Below, in pieces: positions 5,492 to 11,957 of a stretch of 11,957 nucleotides of DNA (positions are counted from its first letter, which is position 1; each line of letters opens with the position of its first letter). A program made the position numbers and the translations under genes. Under the pieces are notes generated by a model that had not been told where the DNA came from, did no database searches, and was given only the letters and a program-made list of their open reading frames with translations. This DNA is from Barnesiella sp. Its GTDB lineage: Bacteria; Bacteroidota; Bacteroidia; Bacteroidales; Muribaculaceae. The DNA lies in NCBI GenBank assembly GCA_014801065.1, contig JAAVEX010000076.1:6867-18823 (forward strand), in the 5' to 3' direction.

Positions 5492-6337
5492 ATGAATGAT
5501 TATATTGATGTAAGAATCTCACTCGATCCTTGCACCGAGGATATGACCGATCTGCTTGCAGCTGTGCTTGCCGATGCCGGTTTTGAAAGTTTTGTGGCCG
5601 ACGCCCACGGCCTTGATGCCTATATACGCGCCGAGAGCTACGATCCATCGATGGAATCGCTCGTGAAAATGATCCCGTTTCAAACCACCGCTGTCTGGAA
5701 AGCTACGCTGATCGAAGGACAGGACTGGAACTCGGAATGGGAGAAAAATTATTTCAAACCGATCGTGGTCCAGGATCAGGTGGTGATCCACAGCTCATTT
5801 CATGCCGATGTGCCCAAGTGCAGGTATGACATAGTGATCGATCCCAAGATGGCCTTCGGCACCGGCCACCATCAGACCACGTGGCTCATGATCTCCAGCC
5901 TGCTGAAACATCCTCCTGTAGGGGAGGACGTTATCGATATGGGCACCGGCACCGGAATCCTCGCCATCCTGTCGAAGATGCTCGGCGCAAGAAAAGCCGT
6001 CGGGATAGAGATTGACCGCCCGGCCTATCTTAATGCTCTCGAAAACATTTCGTTGAATCATACACCCGACGTGGAGCTGATCAACTCCGACGCCAGCGCA
6101 TTGTCGGACATGGCCGATTCTGCCGATCTGTTTATCGCCAATATCAACCGCAATGTCATCACGGCCGATATCGATCGTTACGCCTCGACCCTGCGTAGGG
6201 GAGGCCGCATGTTTTTAAGTGGATTTTATGTAGAAGATGTCGAGGTGGTCACTGAAGCCGCCAAGCCTTACGGGCTTGAACCAACCGACATGATCTCACG
6301 CGACAATTGGGCATGCCTGCATCTTGTGAAAAAATAA
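5492..6337 (+). CDS. prmA: Ribosomal protein L11 methyltransferase
   Basis: This 281-residue protein transfers methyl groups from S-adenosylmethionine to ribosomal protein L11 in the cytoplasm. An N-terminal L11-recognition domain covers about residues 1-75 and ends in the family signature QDWNSEWEKNYFKP (77-90). Next come DPKMAFGTGHHQTT (117-130), the SAM-binding motif I DMGTGTGILAILSKMLGA (149-166), the acidic end of strand 2 in GIEID (171-175), and ANINRNVI (216-223) at the position of motif IV, where PrmA has N-I-x. Length fits the family. It is 67 bp downstream of the previous gene; no convincing promoter is visible in that gap. In other bacteria prmA is dispensable under laboratory conditions. 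Confidence 0.95.
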   Translation: MNDYIDVRISLDPCTEDMTDLLAAVLADAGFESFVADAHGLDAYIRAESYDPSMESLVKMIPFQTTAVWKATLIEGQDWNSEWEKNYFKPIVVQDQVVIHSSFHADVPKCRYDIVIDPKMAFGTGHHQTTWLMISSLLKHPPVGEDVIDMGTGTGILAILSKMLGARKAVGIEIDRPAYLNALENISLNHTPDVELINSDASALSDMADSADLFIANINRNVITADIDRYASTLRRGGRMFLSGFYVEDVEVVTEAAKPYGLEPTDMISRDNWACLHLVKK

Positions 6338-6372
6338 CGTCCCACAATTGACGTGCATAGCCGAATTATTAT

Positions 6373-6380
6373 TAATTTTG
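6373..6380 (+). promoter_or_regulatory. -7 box upstream of the small barrel-like gene
   Basis: TAATTTTG matches TAnnTTTG exactly and ends 9 nt before the ATG at 6390. A weak -33 counterpart (ATTG, 6347-6350) lies 22 bp upstream. If used, transcription would start almost at the start codon, giving a very short leader. Confidence 0.4.
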
Positions 6381-6389
6381 CAATTGAAT

Positions 6390-6932
6390 ATGAAAAAGAT
6401 ACATTTAATTCTTATTTCAATCGTAGTCGCTCTCAGTTCCGCCGCTGCCGATAAGGCTCCGCGCGAGGTGACCGGTTGGAATCATTTTGCCTGGGGTGCG
6501 GAAATAGGCGGTGCCATCGATATGACCAGCAACGATCTCTCAAATGTGAGCCTTAACGCATTCTTGGGCTATCGCAATAGCTGGATAGATCTGCTGGGCG
6601 TAGGTGCCGAAGTCGATATGATGGTGAGCAACAGTGTGCGATCATTTCCGGTCTATGCAATGTTCCGCACGAGCTTCACATCGCGTCCCTCGCTCGTATT
6701 CATGGATCTGAGAGGCGGCGTGGTCTTCAACAATCTCACCGAAACAGATAGCCAGACCTCAGCCTACATTTCGCCCGGACTCGGATTCAATCTCGCAGGC
6801 GGAAAGTCATTCCAAAGCTATATAACGCTCAGTTACGTCTACAACGCCATGCGTCCCTTTTCGATAGGCGATCGCCGGATCGACGTCGACGGCCTCAGCC
6901 TGGCATGTCTGCGCCTCGGAATCATTTTCTGA
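6390..6932 (+). CDS. Small predicted outer-membrane beta-barrel protein
   Basis: The product is 180 residues from the ATG at 6390. I reject the longer TTG-initiated reading from 6348 because its extra residues break the signal peptide. Residues 1-20 (MKKIHLILISIVVALSSAAA) are a signal peptide. The mature part consists of alternating polar and hydrophobic strands with aromatic girdle residues (FAWGAEIGGAIDM, SLNAFLGYRNSWIDLLGVGA, AYISPGLGFNLAGG, SYITLSYVYNAM) and ends ACLRLGIIF. The final phenylalanine is typical of barrels inserted by BamA. The size suits an eight-stranded barrel. I do not recognise a specific family or ligand. It lies between prmA and dut, and dut follows after 17 bp, so the two are probably co-transcribed. 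Confidence 0.75.
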   Translation: MKKIHLILISIVVALSSAAADKAPREVTGWNHFAWGAEIGGAIDMTSNDLSNVSLNAFLGYRNSWIDLLGVGAEVDMMVSNSVRSFPVYAMFRTSFTSRPSLVFMDLRGGVVFNNLTETDSQTSAYISPGLGFNLAGGKSFQSYITLSYVYNAMRPFSIGDRRIDVDGLSLACLRLGIIF

Positions 6933-6949
6933 CACCATAATCCCGACAA

Positions 6950-7393
6950 ATGAACGAAGTTAGAGTTAAAATAGTCAACCATTCCGACAATCCCGCCCCG
7001 TCATACGCCACTCAGCATTCCGCAGGAATGGATCTGAGAGCTTGGCTCGACGAGCCGGTAGTGATCCAACCGATGCAGCGCTTGCTGATCCCTACCGGAG
7101 TGCATATCGAGCTCCCCGAAGGCTACGAATGTCAGCTCCGCCCCAGAAGCGGACTTGCTATCAAACATGGTATTACACTGGTCAATACTCCGGGAACAAT
7201 CGATGCCGACTATCGTGGCGAAATCAAGGTGATAATGATTAATCTCGGCGAAACCCCATTCACTATCGAAAGCGGTGAACGCATCTGCCAGATGGTCGTT
7301 GCTCCCTATTCCCGCGTGGAATGGACTACGGCCGACTCCCTCGAAGCTTCTGAAAGAGGCGAGGGCGGCTTCGGCCACACCGGCCTCAAATAA
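6950..7393 (+). CDS. dut: dUTP diphosphatase (dUTPase)
   Basis: This 147-residue cytoplasmic enzyme hydrolyses dUTP to dUMP and pyrophosphate, keeping uracil out of DNA and supplying dUMP for thymidylate synthesis. All five motifs of the trimeric dUTPase family are present and in order: AGMDLRA (25-31), RPRSGLA (64-70), [13 protein letters not shown] (79-91) with catalytic-water aspartate D85 and base-selecting Y88, GERICQMV (109-116), and the C-terminal flexible arm [10 protein letters not shown] (136-145). Length is standard. It follows the barrel-like gene by 17 bp and precedes the TPR/DUF4292/EnvC-like group, an order I recall from many Bacteroidota genomes. The separate promoter ahead of the TPR gene suggests dut ends its own transcript. 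Confidence 0.97.
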   Translation: MNEVRVKIVNHSDNPAPSYATQHSAGMDLRAWLDEPVVIQPMQRLLIPTGVHIELPEGYECQLRPRSGLAIKHGITLVNTPGTIDADYRGEIKVIMINLGETPFTIESGERICQMVVAPYSRVEWTTADSLEASERGEGGFGHTGLK

Positions 7394-7406
7394 ACTGAAA
7401 GAGATC

Positions 7407-7456
7407 AGTAAGTGTTCAATATAAAGCTTTTCGTCACTTACTATCATTTAAATTTG
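7407..7456 (+). promoter_or_regulatory. Inverted repeat and promoter ahead of the TPR gene
   Basis: TAAATTTG (7449-7456) is an exact match to the -7 consensus, 16 nt before the ATG at 7473. A T-rich TTTT at 7428-7431, 17 bp upstream, is a weak -33 candidate. An 8-bp perfect inverted repeat, AGTAAGTG (7407-7414) with CACTTACT (7435-7442), spans the -33 area. It could be an operator or the end of the dut transcript; no U-tract follows it. Confidence 0.45.
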
Positions 7457-7472
7457 AATACTTACTTATATA

Positions 7473-9275
7473 ATGGCTCGATATAACAGAAATATCAAAT
7501 GGCCTCAGGCAAAGACTTGCATACTTGCAGTGGCATTCCTGCTCGCCATGACGCAGTTTATTGGAGGCGCATCGAAGCCGGTTAATTCCCGTAAGCGTTC
7601 CGATGCTGCCAAGTCCGACTATATATTTATGGAAGCGCTCCGATACGAAGCCGACGACAGTACCGACGCTTATTTCGACATGATTTGCCGGGCATATCAA
7701 CTCAACCCCGACGATAAATATCTGGGATATGACTATGGCCTATATCAATATCTGATATTTCAAAACGATTCATCCCGCCTTGCACGCGAGGGGCTCGACC
7801 TGATGCGTCGCTATGTGGTTGCAAACCCATCCGACAATACTTCCGGAATGAGGCTCGCCGCTGCTTATGCCAACGAGGGGATGAACGTTGAAGCGATCGA
7901 TATTTTCCGCCGCCTGTATGGCGCGTCGGACGACCCGAGGGTCACCGGATCTGCTTACGCCACTGCTTTGGCTTACACTTTTGATAACGACAGCATCCGC
8001 AAGGCGTTGACCGTGTTGGACGACATTGAAAAATACACCGGTATCGACGAAACAACCATCGCTCAACGCACGAGATACTATAGTATTCTGGGCGACACCG
8101 CATCTATCATACGCGAGATCCGTCGCTATGTCGACGACAATCCGAGATCCGTTGAGCGCATGCTCGTGATGGCGGATATTTATGCCCGCCTCGGCGATGC
8201 CGATTCCGCAATGATCTTCTATAATAAGGCCGTTGAGGCCGATCCTTCGAGCGGTGTGGCGCTATATTCACGTGCTCAGGGCTATATGATCATAGGCGAC
8301 ACTGCTTCTTCTGTGAGAGAGATCTCTCAGGCCATGAAATATCCCGATCTCGATGCCGACACTAAGATTCAGATCCTTCAGTCGTTCATCGCCAACGAGG
8401 ACGGTGATTCGACCGTCATGAGCGACTCTCTCGTCAGCGATCTGTTGGTCGACCTTGCAGCGCAATATCCCTATAATGATCGGGTGCGCACTCTCTTCGG
8501 ATCTTACCTTTATACTAAGGGCGACAAAGCCGGCGCTGCCGAGCAGTTCTCCTATGCGCTTGAACAGAATCCCGACTCTCCCGAAATGTGGCAGACACTC
8601 GCGTCGATCTATTTTGTTATGGACGACTATGACAATGCTGCGTCAACCATCGAAAAAGCATCCGGATATTTCCCCGACAATAGTTCGATTTTTCTTCAGG
8701 GTTCGTCGATCGAAGTGGCCCGTAAGCGCTATGATAGTGCTAATAAAATGCTCGATAAGGCAATGGCTGTGGTCGATACCACCGACCATTCTGCCGTGTC
8801 GCAGATCTATGGACTTTACGGCGATGTAGCTTTCCAGTCGAAGAATGCCGACAAGGCGTGGGATTGTTATCGTAAGGCCCTCGAACTCGACCCCTACAAT
8901 AGCGTGCTGCTCAACAACGTGGCCTACTATATGGCGTGTGAGAATGTCGATCTCGATCAGGCTCAATTAAAGGTGGAAAGAGCCCTTGAATTGGAAAAGA
9001 TGCAGACTGGTGTATCGTCCGACAACACTCTCGACACTTACGCTTGGGTGCTTTTCAAACGTAAGGACTATGTGCGCGCTCTTGAAGTGATCAACGAAGT
9101 GCTTGAATCCGAAGATGAGGTGTCGGCCGACGTTCTTGAACATGCCGGTGACATCTATTTTATGAACGGACACCCCGATGAAGCTCTCGAATTTTGGACC
9201 AAGGCGCTTGAACTTAACCCCGACAATGAGCTGCTTCAACGTAAGGTAAGCAATAAAACATTTTTCTTCGAATGA
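7473..9275 (+). CDS. Exported tetratricopeptide repeat protein
   Basis: This 600-residue protein begins with a basic segment and a hydrophobic stretch at about 14-33 (TCILAVAFLLAMTQFIGGAS), read as a signal peptide or N-terminal anchor. The rest is an array of roughly a dozen TPR-like helix pairs. Clear units are ADIYARLGDADSAMIFYNKA, FGSYLYTKGDKAGAAEQFSY (ALEQNPDSP), ASIYFVMDDYDNAASTIEKA, YGDVAFQSKNADKAWDCYRK (ALELDPYNS) and AGDIYFMNGHPDEALEFWTK (ALELNPDNE). Such arrays bind other proteins; no catalytic domain is present. Its stop codon overlaps the start of the DUF4292 lipoprotein gene (ATGA), and an EnvC-like gene follows, so it most likely scaffolds or assists an envelope process in the periplasm. 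Its precise role is unknown. Confidence 0.9.
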   Translation: MARYNRNIKWPQAKTCILAVAFLLAMTQFIGGASKPVNSRKRSDAAKSDYIFMEALRYEADDSTDAYFDMICRAYQLNPDDKYLGYDYGLYQYLIFQNDSSRLAREGLDLMRRYVVANPSDNTSGMRLAAAYANEGMNVEAIDIFRRLYGASDDPRVTGSAYATALAYTFDNDSIRKALTVLDDIEKYTGIDETTIAQRTRYYSILGDTASIIREIRRYVDDNPRSVERMLVMADIYARLGDADSAMIFYNKAVEADPSSGVALYSRAQGYMIIGDTASSVREISQAMKYPDLDADTKIQILQSFIANEDGDSTVMSDSLVSDLLVDLAAQYPYNDRVRTLFGSYLYTKGDKAGAAEQFSYALEQNPDSPEMWQTLASIYFVMDDYDNAASTIEKASGYFPDNSSIFLQGSSIEVARKRYDSANKMLDKAMAVVDTTDHSAVSQIYGLYGDVAFQSKNADKAWDCYRKALELDPYNSVLLNNVAYYMACENVDLDQAQLKVERALELEKMQTGVSSDNTLDTYAWVLFKRKDYVRALEVINEVLESEDEVSADVLEHAGDIYFMNGHPDEALEFWTKALELNPDNELLQRKVSNKTFFFE

Positions 9276-10150
9276 ACATTTCCCTGAAATATACCCTGTT
9301 TCTCAGATCGCTGACGGTGTGCCTTTCCTCGCTGTTGCTTGTTGGAATCGCATCGTGTGGATCAAGCAAAAATGTTGCGACACAACCTGCCGCCGTGTCG
9401 TCGTCACCGACATTGCAATCGGATGCCGACATTGATCGGCAGCTTTCAGCCGTGATCGGCTCCTATGGCTCTTGGCAGCGGCTGCGCGTACCCGTGACTG
9501 TCGAGATCAATCGTCCTAAAAATATTTCCATTTCCGGAACGGCGATAATGGAACGCGACAAAAGCGTGATGATCATGTTGAAATACTTCGGTTTTGAGGT
9601 GGGTAGCCTTTATCTCACGTCCGATTCCGTCACAGTCATCGACAAAATCCACAAGAGTTATGCCAAGGAAAGTATCCGGAGCTTTCTGAGTGGTTTCAAT
9701 GTAAGTGTGGCCAACGTGCAGGATATCCTTCTGGGTCGCCTGTTTGTCCCCGGTCAGCCTACTGCCTCTGTATCCGCTTTTGATAAGGCGGAAAAAGAAC
9801 GCGTGTCGGCCGACGAGTGGATCCTTATTCCTCGCGGAGCGCTTAAAGGCGTCGACTATGGTTTCCGGTTTTCGCCGGCCGATCTGCTTAGTGCGTTGAT
9901 ATGTCAGAGTGGCGCTAATCCTCCTGTGACGTGCGTGTATGATACCCCGGTTTCTACCCCCGCCGGCCCGATGTCTGCCGAAATATCAGTGAGCTACGAA
10001 AGAGGAAAATCTGTCATTGACGCATCCCTGCAGTGGAATCTCTCTAAAGCTAAATGGAATGGTGATGTCGATCTTCGCGTTCCTTCCATTGGAAAGGATT
10101 ACAAACGCATTTCCTCCTCTGATATCAGTAAAATAATTTCAAAACTCTGA
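9272..10150 (+). CDS. DUF4292-domain lipoprotein
   Basis: This 292-residue lipoprotein has a hydrophobic signal (about 10-28) ending in the lipobox GIAS-C, so C29 is the lipidated residue. CGSSKN lacks the acidic residues after the cysteine that mark surface export in Bacteroidota, which suggests a periplasm-facing location. The body carries the DUF4292 (PF14125) pattern: RLRVPVTVEINRPKNISISG, ERDKSVMIMLKYFGFEVG, LYLTSDSVTVIDKIHKSYAK, then LLGRLFVPG and a beta-rich C-terminal half. As I recall, DUF4292 is grouped with the LolA/LolB-like fold, which holds lipid-modified cargo in a hydrophobic cavity. A lipoprotein-insertion role would be attractive but is inference. It overlaps the TPR gene by 4 bp and precedes the EnvC-like gene by 15 bp, so the three form one operon. 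Confidence 0.87.
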   Translation: MNISLKYTLFLRSLTVCLSSLLLVGIASCGSSKNVATQPAAVSSSPTLQSDADIDRQLSAVIGSYGSWQRLRVPVTVEINRPKNISISGTAIMERDKSVMIMLKYFGFEVGSLYLTSDSVTVIDKIHKSYAKESIRSFLSGFNVSVANVQDILLGRLFVPGQPTASVSAFDKAEKERVSADEWILIPRGALKGVDYGFRFSPADLLSALICQSGANPPVTCVYDTPVSTPAGPMSAEISVSYERGKSVIDASLQWNLSKAKWNGDVDLRVPSIGKDYKRISSSDISKIISKL

Positions 10151-10165
10151 TCTCATTTTCTTATC

Positions 10166-11530
10166 GTGATAGCTATCGTTAGATTTATAATTGTTATGCT
10201 TCTCACCGCCGCTCCGTTGATGGCAACGGCGCAGAAACAGCAGCGCACCATTAAATCTGCTAAATCAGAAAAAACTGCAACGCAGAAGCGCATATCCGAC
10301 GCTACCAAAAAGCTATCCGACAATCAGAAACAGACCGAACAGTCGCTCCGGCAGCTCAATCTGCTTCGCGGTGAGATCGACCAGAAGGAGTCGCAGATTG
10401 CCGCAACCCGTCAGCAAGTCGAGCAGATCAACGGCGAGATTCGTCTTGCCGAGGACTCCATACGTTTGCTTGATGCTAAACTTGATGCCTTAAAGGAGTC
10501 CTATAAGAAGGCGCTTCGCAAGCTGCAGACATCGCGCGGGTTCACCGATGAATTATCATATATTTTTTCGTCTCGCTCGTTCAGAGAGGCCTACGCTCGC
10601 ATTCGCTACGTACGCCAGTTTGGTGAGTGGCGAAAGAGAAAGACACAGGAGATTCGTCGTGCCACCGAAAACATAAAAAACAAGCGTCAGCAACTTTCAC
10701 AACTTCAGTCGCAGCGCCAATCATCACTCAATGCGCTGAGTCTCGATCAGGCTCAGCTTTTGGCTCGCCGTGACGAGGCCGGTAAGCTTCATTCTCAGCT
10801 TGAAGCTGATGGTAAATCGCTGAAACAGGCCCTCGATAAAGAAAAATTGCGCCTGCGCAACATCGACACTGAAATCTCCCGTATGATCGAGGCCGAACGC
10901 CGCGAAAAGGAACGCCGTGAGGCCGAACGCCGTGAACGCGAACGAAAGGCGCGTGAAGAACAGAAACGTAAAGATGCTGAGAAACGTAAACAAAAGCAAT
11001 CCACACCGGCGCCTTCAAAGTCAAGTCCCGGCAAATCCTCGCCGAAAACCGAGCCCGCAAAGCCGGCTCAGCCTACTCCAAAAGCTCCCTCTCCCAAAGC
11101 TCCTATCAACAATTCTGATCCCGATGCAGTAATGACACGCCGCTTTGAGGATGCACGCGGTTCTATGCTCTTCCCGGTAGCATCTCCTTATAGAATCATT
11201 GGCAAATACGGCTCAGTGGCCGGACAGCCGAGTAGCACCGGCATTGAAATAATTCTCGACGGAACGGACACTGCACGTGCTATTTTTGATGGCACGGTTT
11301 CTCGAATATTCCAGAACCATGATGGTAACTACTCCGTGATGGTCCGCCATGGGGCATATATTACGGTGTTCTATAACATTTCTTCTCCTGCTGTAAAAGC
11401 CGGCTCAGCCATTAAAGCCGGCCAATCCGTCGGTAAGGTTGGAGTCGACCCCCGCTACGGAAAACCGATGCTCCATTTCGAAATCCGAAAAGGCAGCCAG
11501 ACCCTAAATCCCCAATCCTGGGTCAAATAA
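10166..11530 (+). CDS. EnvC-like murein hydrolase activator with degenerate LytM (M23) domain
   Basis: This 454-residue protein starts at a GTG; the next in-frame ATG (10196) would remove the charged part of the signal peptide (MIAIVRFIIVMLLTAAPLMA to TAQ). Two coiled-coil blocks (about 30-125 and 155-265) flank a short break. A very basic R/E/K segment (about 245-278) and a Pro/Ser/Lys linker (about 279-315) follow, then a LytM domain (about 335-454). This is the EnvC layout: periplasmic coiled coils plus a LytM domain that activates cell-division amidases. The metal site is degenerate. S357 and E361 occupy the HxxxD positions, N404 replaces the tyrosine-linked histidine, and M435 replaces the first histidine of HxH, while H395 and H437 remain. 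I infer an activator rather than an endopeptidase. It is the last gene of the TPR-DUF4292 operon. Confidence 0.9.
   Translation: MIAIVRFIIVMLLTAAPLMATAQKQQRTIKSAKSEKTATQKRISDATKKLSDNQKQTEQSLRQLNLLRGEIDQKESQIAATRQQVEQINGEIRLAEDSIRLLDAKLDALKESYKKALRKLQTSRGFTDELSYIFSSRSFREAYARIRYVRQFGEWRKRKTQEIRRATENIKNKRQQLSQLQSQRQSSLNALSLDQAQLLARRDEAGKLHSQLEADGKSLKQALDKEKLRLRNIDTEISRMIEAERREKERREAERRERERKAREEQKRKDAEKRKQKQSTPAPSKSSPGKSSPKTEPAKPAQPTPKAPSPKAPINNSDPDAVMTRRFEDARGSMLFPVASPYRIIGKYGSVAGQPSSTGIEIILDGTDTARAIFDGTVSRIFQNHDGNYSVMVRHGAYITVFYNISSPAVKAGSAIKAGQSVGKVGVDPRYGKPMLHFEIRKGSQTLNPQSWVK
10889..10948 (+). repeat. 30-bp in-frame tandem repeat in the EnvC-like gene
   Basis: GAGGCCGAACGCCG occurs at 10889 and again at 10919, and the intervening bases are also similar. 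The result is two near-identical 10-residue E/R-rich units (EAERREKERR, EAERRERERK) in the basic coiled-coil end. This is typical low-complexity expansion, so length may vary among strains. Confidence 0.6.
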
Positions 11531-11539
11531 CCCTCCTCC

Positions 11540-11707
11540 ACCCACATCTTCCACCGCCCGTCCCCCCAAAAAAACATCAGCCGACTGTCAGGTCCATCGG
11601 CCGTGCTCGGCCGATCCAAACAACCAACCACCATCCAAATTCCCCCCCAAAAAAAATCTTCAGCCGCCCGTCAAGTCCATCAACCGTGCTCGGCCGATCC
11701 AACCAAA
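11540..11707. repeat. Degenerate 80-bp direct repeat with GC-rich hairpin
   Basis: Two copies (core 11561-11624 and 11641-11707) share a C6-7/A7-8 run, TCAGCCG, GTCA(G/A)GTCCATC and CCGTGCTCGGCCGATCCAA. The first copy holds a perfect 8-bp stem with a TGCT tetraloop (11596-11603 with 11608-11615). In the second copy two bases of the left arm have changed (GG to AA), breaking the stem. Plus-strand termination is doubtful because no T run follows. On the minus strand the A runs read as U-tracts, but about 20 nt beyond the hairpin. It lies directly downstream of the EnvC-like gene. I cannot tell whether it is a dispersed genomic repeat or a local duplication. Confidence 0.7.
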
Positions 11708-11743
11708 CCGACGATTTCGCATCCCCGCCCGCCATTCCCATAC

Positions 11744-11751
11744 TATCTTTG
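11744..11751 (+). promoter_or_regulatory. -7 box before the right-end ORF
   Basis: TATCTTTG is an exact match to TAnnTTTG and ends 4 nt before the ATG at 11756. No TTTG -33 is seen at the usual spacing. If active, it would give a leaderless transcript, or a start codon further downstream. Confidence 0.4.
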
Positions 11752-11755
11752 CCGC

Positions 11756-11957
11756 ATGCATCTAAGCCCCGACAAAGACACCCGTCCCTGTGCCGTCAAC
11801 CATCTCTACCACTTTCAGAAATGGCTGCGCCGCCCCATGACGCGCCTTGAATCATCCGTAATCCTCCCGATCGAACGGCTGCGCACCGCCAACCGCCGCC
11901 CCGACCTCCCCGTGCGCGTCTACGTCGACGACCCCGGCTGCTACGGCTCCGCCATCC
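11756..11957 (+). CDS. Unrecognised ORF, N-terminal part only
   Basis: An ATG opens a frame that stays open for 67 codons to the right edge. It begins MHLSPDKDTRPCAVNHLYHF, continues with a basic segment (WLRRPMTRLE, IERLRTANRRPD) and ends in LPVRVYVDDPGCYGSAI, which looks like a beta strand followed by an acidic turn. There is no signal peptide. I do not recognise the family. Nearly all codons in its second half end in C or G, more so than in the neighbouring operon. The reverse strand is broken by stops in the two frames I followed across this stretch, which favours the plus strand. The real start could be the internal ATG at 11839 if the promoter-like box at 11744 is used. Confidence 0.5.
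   Translation, partial: MHLSPDKDTRPCAVNHLYHFQKWLRRPMTRLESSVILPIERLRTANRRPDLPVRVYVDDPGCYGSAI

Noticed and set aside
6348-6389. TTG start giving 14 extra residues to the barrel-like protein
   Set aside because: The ATG at 6390 begins a textbook signal peptide (MKKIHLILIS), and the extra residues overlap the promoter-like box.
10724-11060. Three overlapping minus-strand frames opposite the EnvC-like gene
   Set aside because: They are produced by the low-complexity R/E/K and Pro/Lys codons of the real gene and show only biased composition.

Overview
The window looks like chromosome from a gut-type member of the Bacteroidales, most likely Muribaculaceae (S24-7) or a close relative. The evidence is a PorQ-type protein, a Bacteroidota-style GH20 hexosaminidase with a C-terminal discoidin-like domain, and a dut / TPR protein / DUF4292 lipoprotein / EnvC-like gene order that I recall as typical of the phylum. 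Start codons lack strong Shine-Dalgarno sequences, and several sites match the Bacteroidota -7 promoter box TAnnTTTG. The family assignment is inference; the phylum is much safer.

Layout. Positions 1-3606 are on the minus strand: a GH20 beta-N-acetylhexosaminidase, a perfect 15-bp terminator hairpin, a small secreted TonB C-terminal-domain protein, and the N-terminal part of a PorQ-like barrel protein that runs off the left edge. A 492-bp divergent intergenic region follows (3607-4098). It holds the hexosaminidase promoter, a MITE-like foldback element of about 194 bp flanked by TTA, a 19-bp tandem repeat beside it, and a 22-bp palindrome.

From 4099 everything is on the plus strand. Two tandem YtxH-family small membrane proteins come first, then a 271-bp non-coding stretch able to fold into a long rod (a candidate structured RNA). 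Next are a DUF1469/YqjE-type 'phage holin family' membrane protein and a small basic partner. Together these resemble the YqjD-YqjE-YqjK membrane/stress module of Proteobacteria. Housekeeping genes follow: prmA (ribosomal protein L11 methyltransferase), a small outer-membrane barrel-like protein and dut (dUTPase).

The last operon (7473-11530) encodes a secreted TPR protein, an overlapping DUF4292 lipoprotein and an EnvC-like LytM protein whose metal-site residues are mostly substituted. This is a coherent cell-envelope group. The right end carries a degenerate 80-bp direct repeat with a GC-rich hairpin, and the start of an unrecognised ORF with strongly C-ending codons.

Most of the window is ordinary core genome. 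The best candidates for something undescribed are the rod-shaped RNA candidate at 4591-4780 inside the YtxH/holin-like locus and the repeat elements in the two intergenic regions. I see no CRISPR array, tRNA, rRNA, transposase or phage structural gene.
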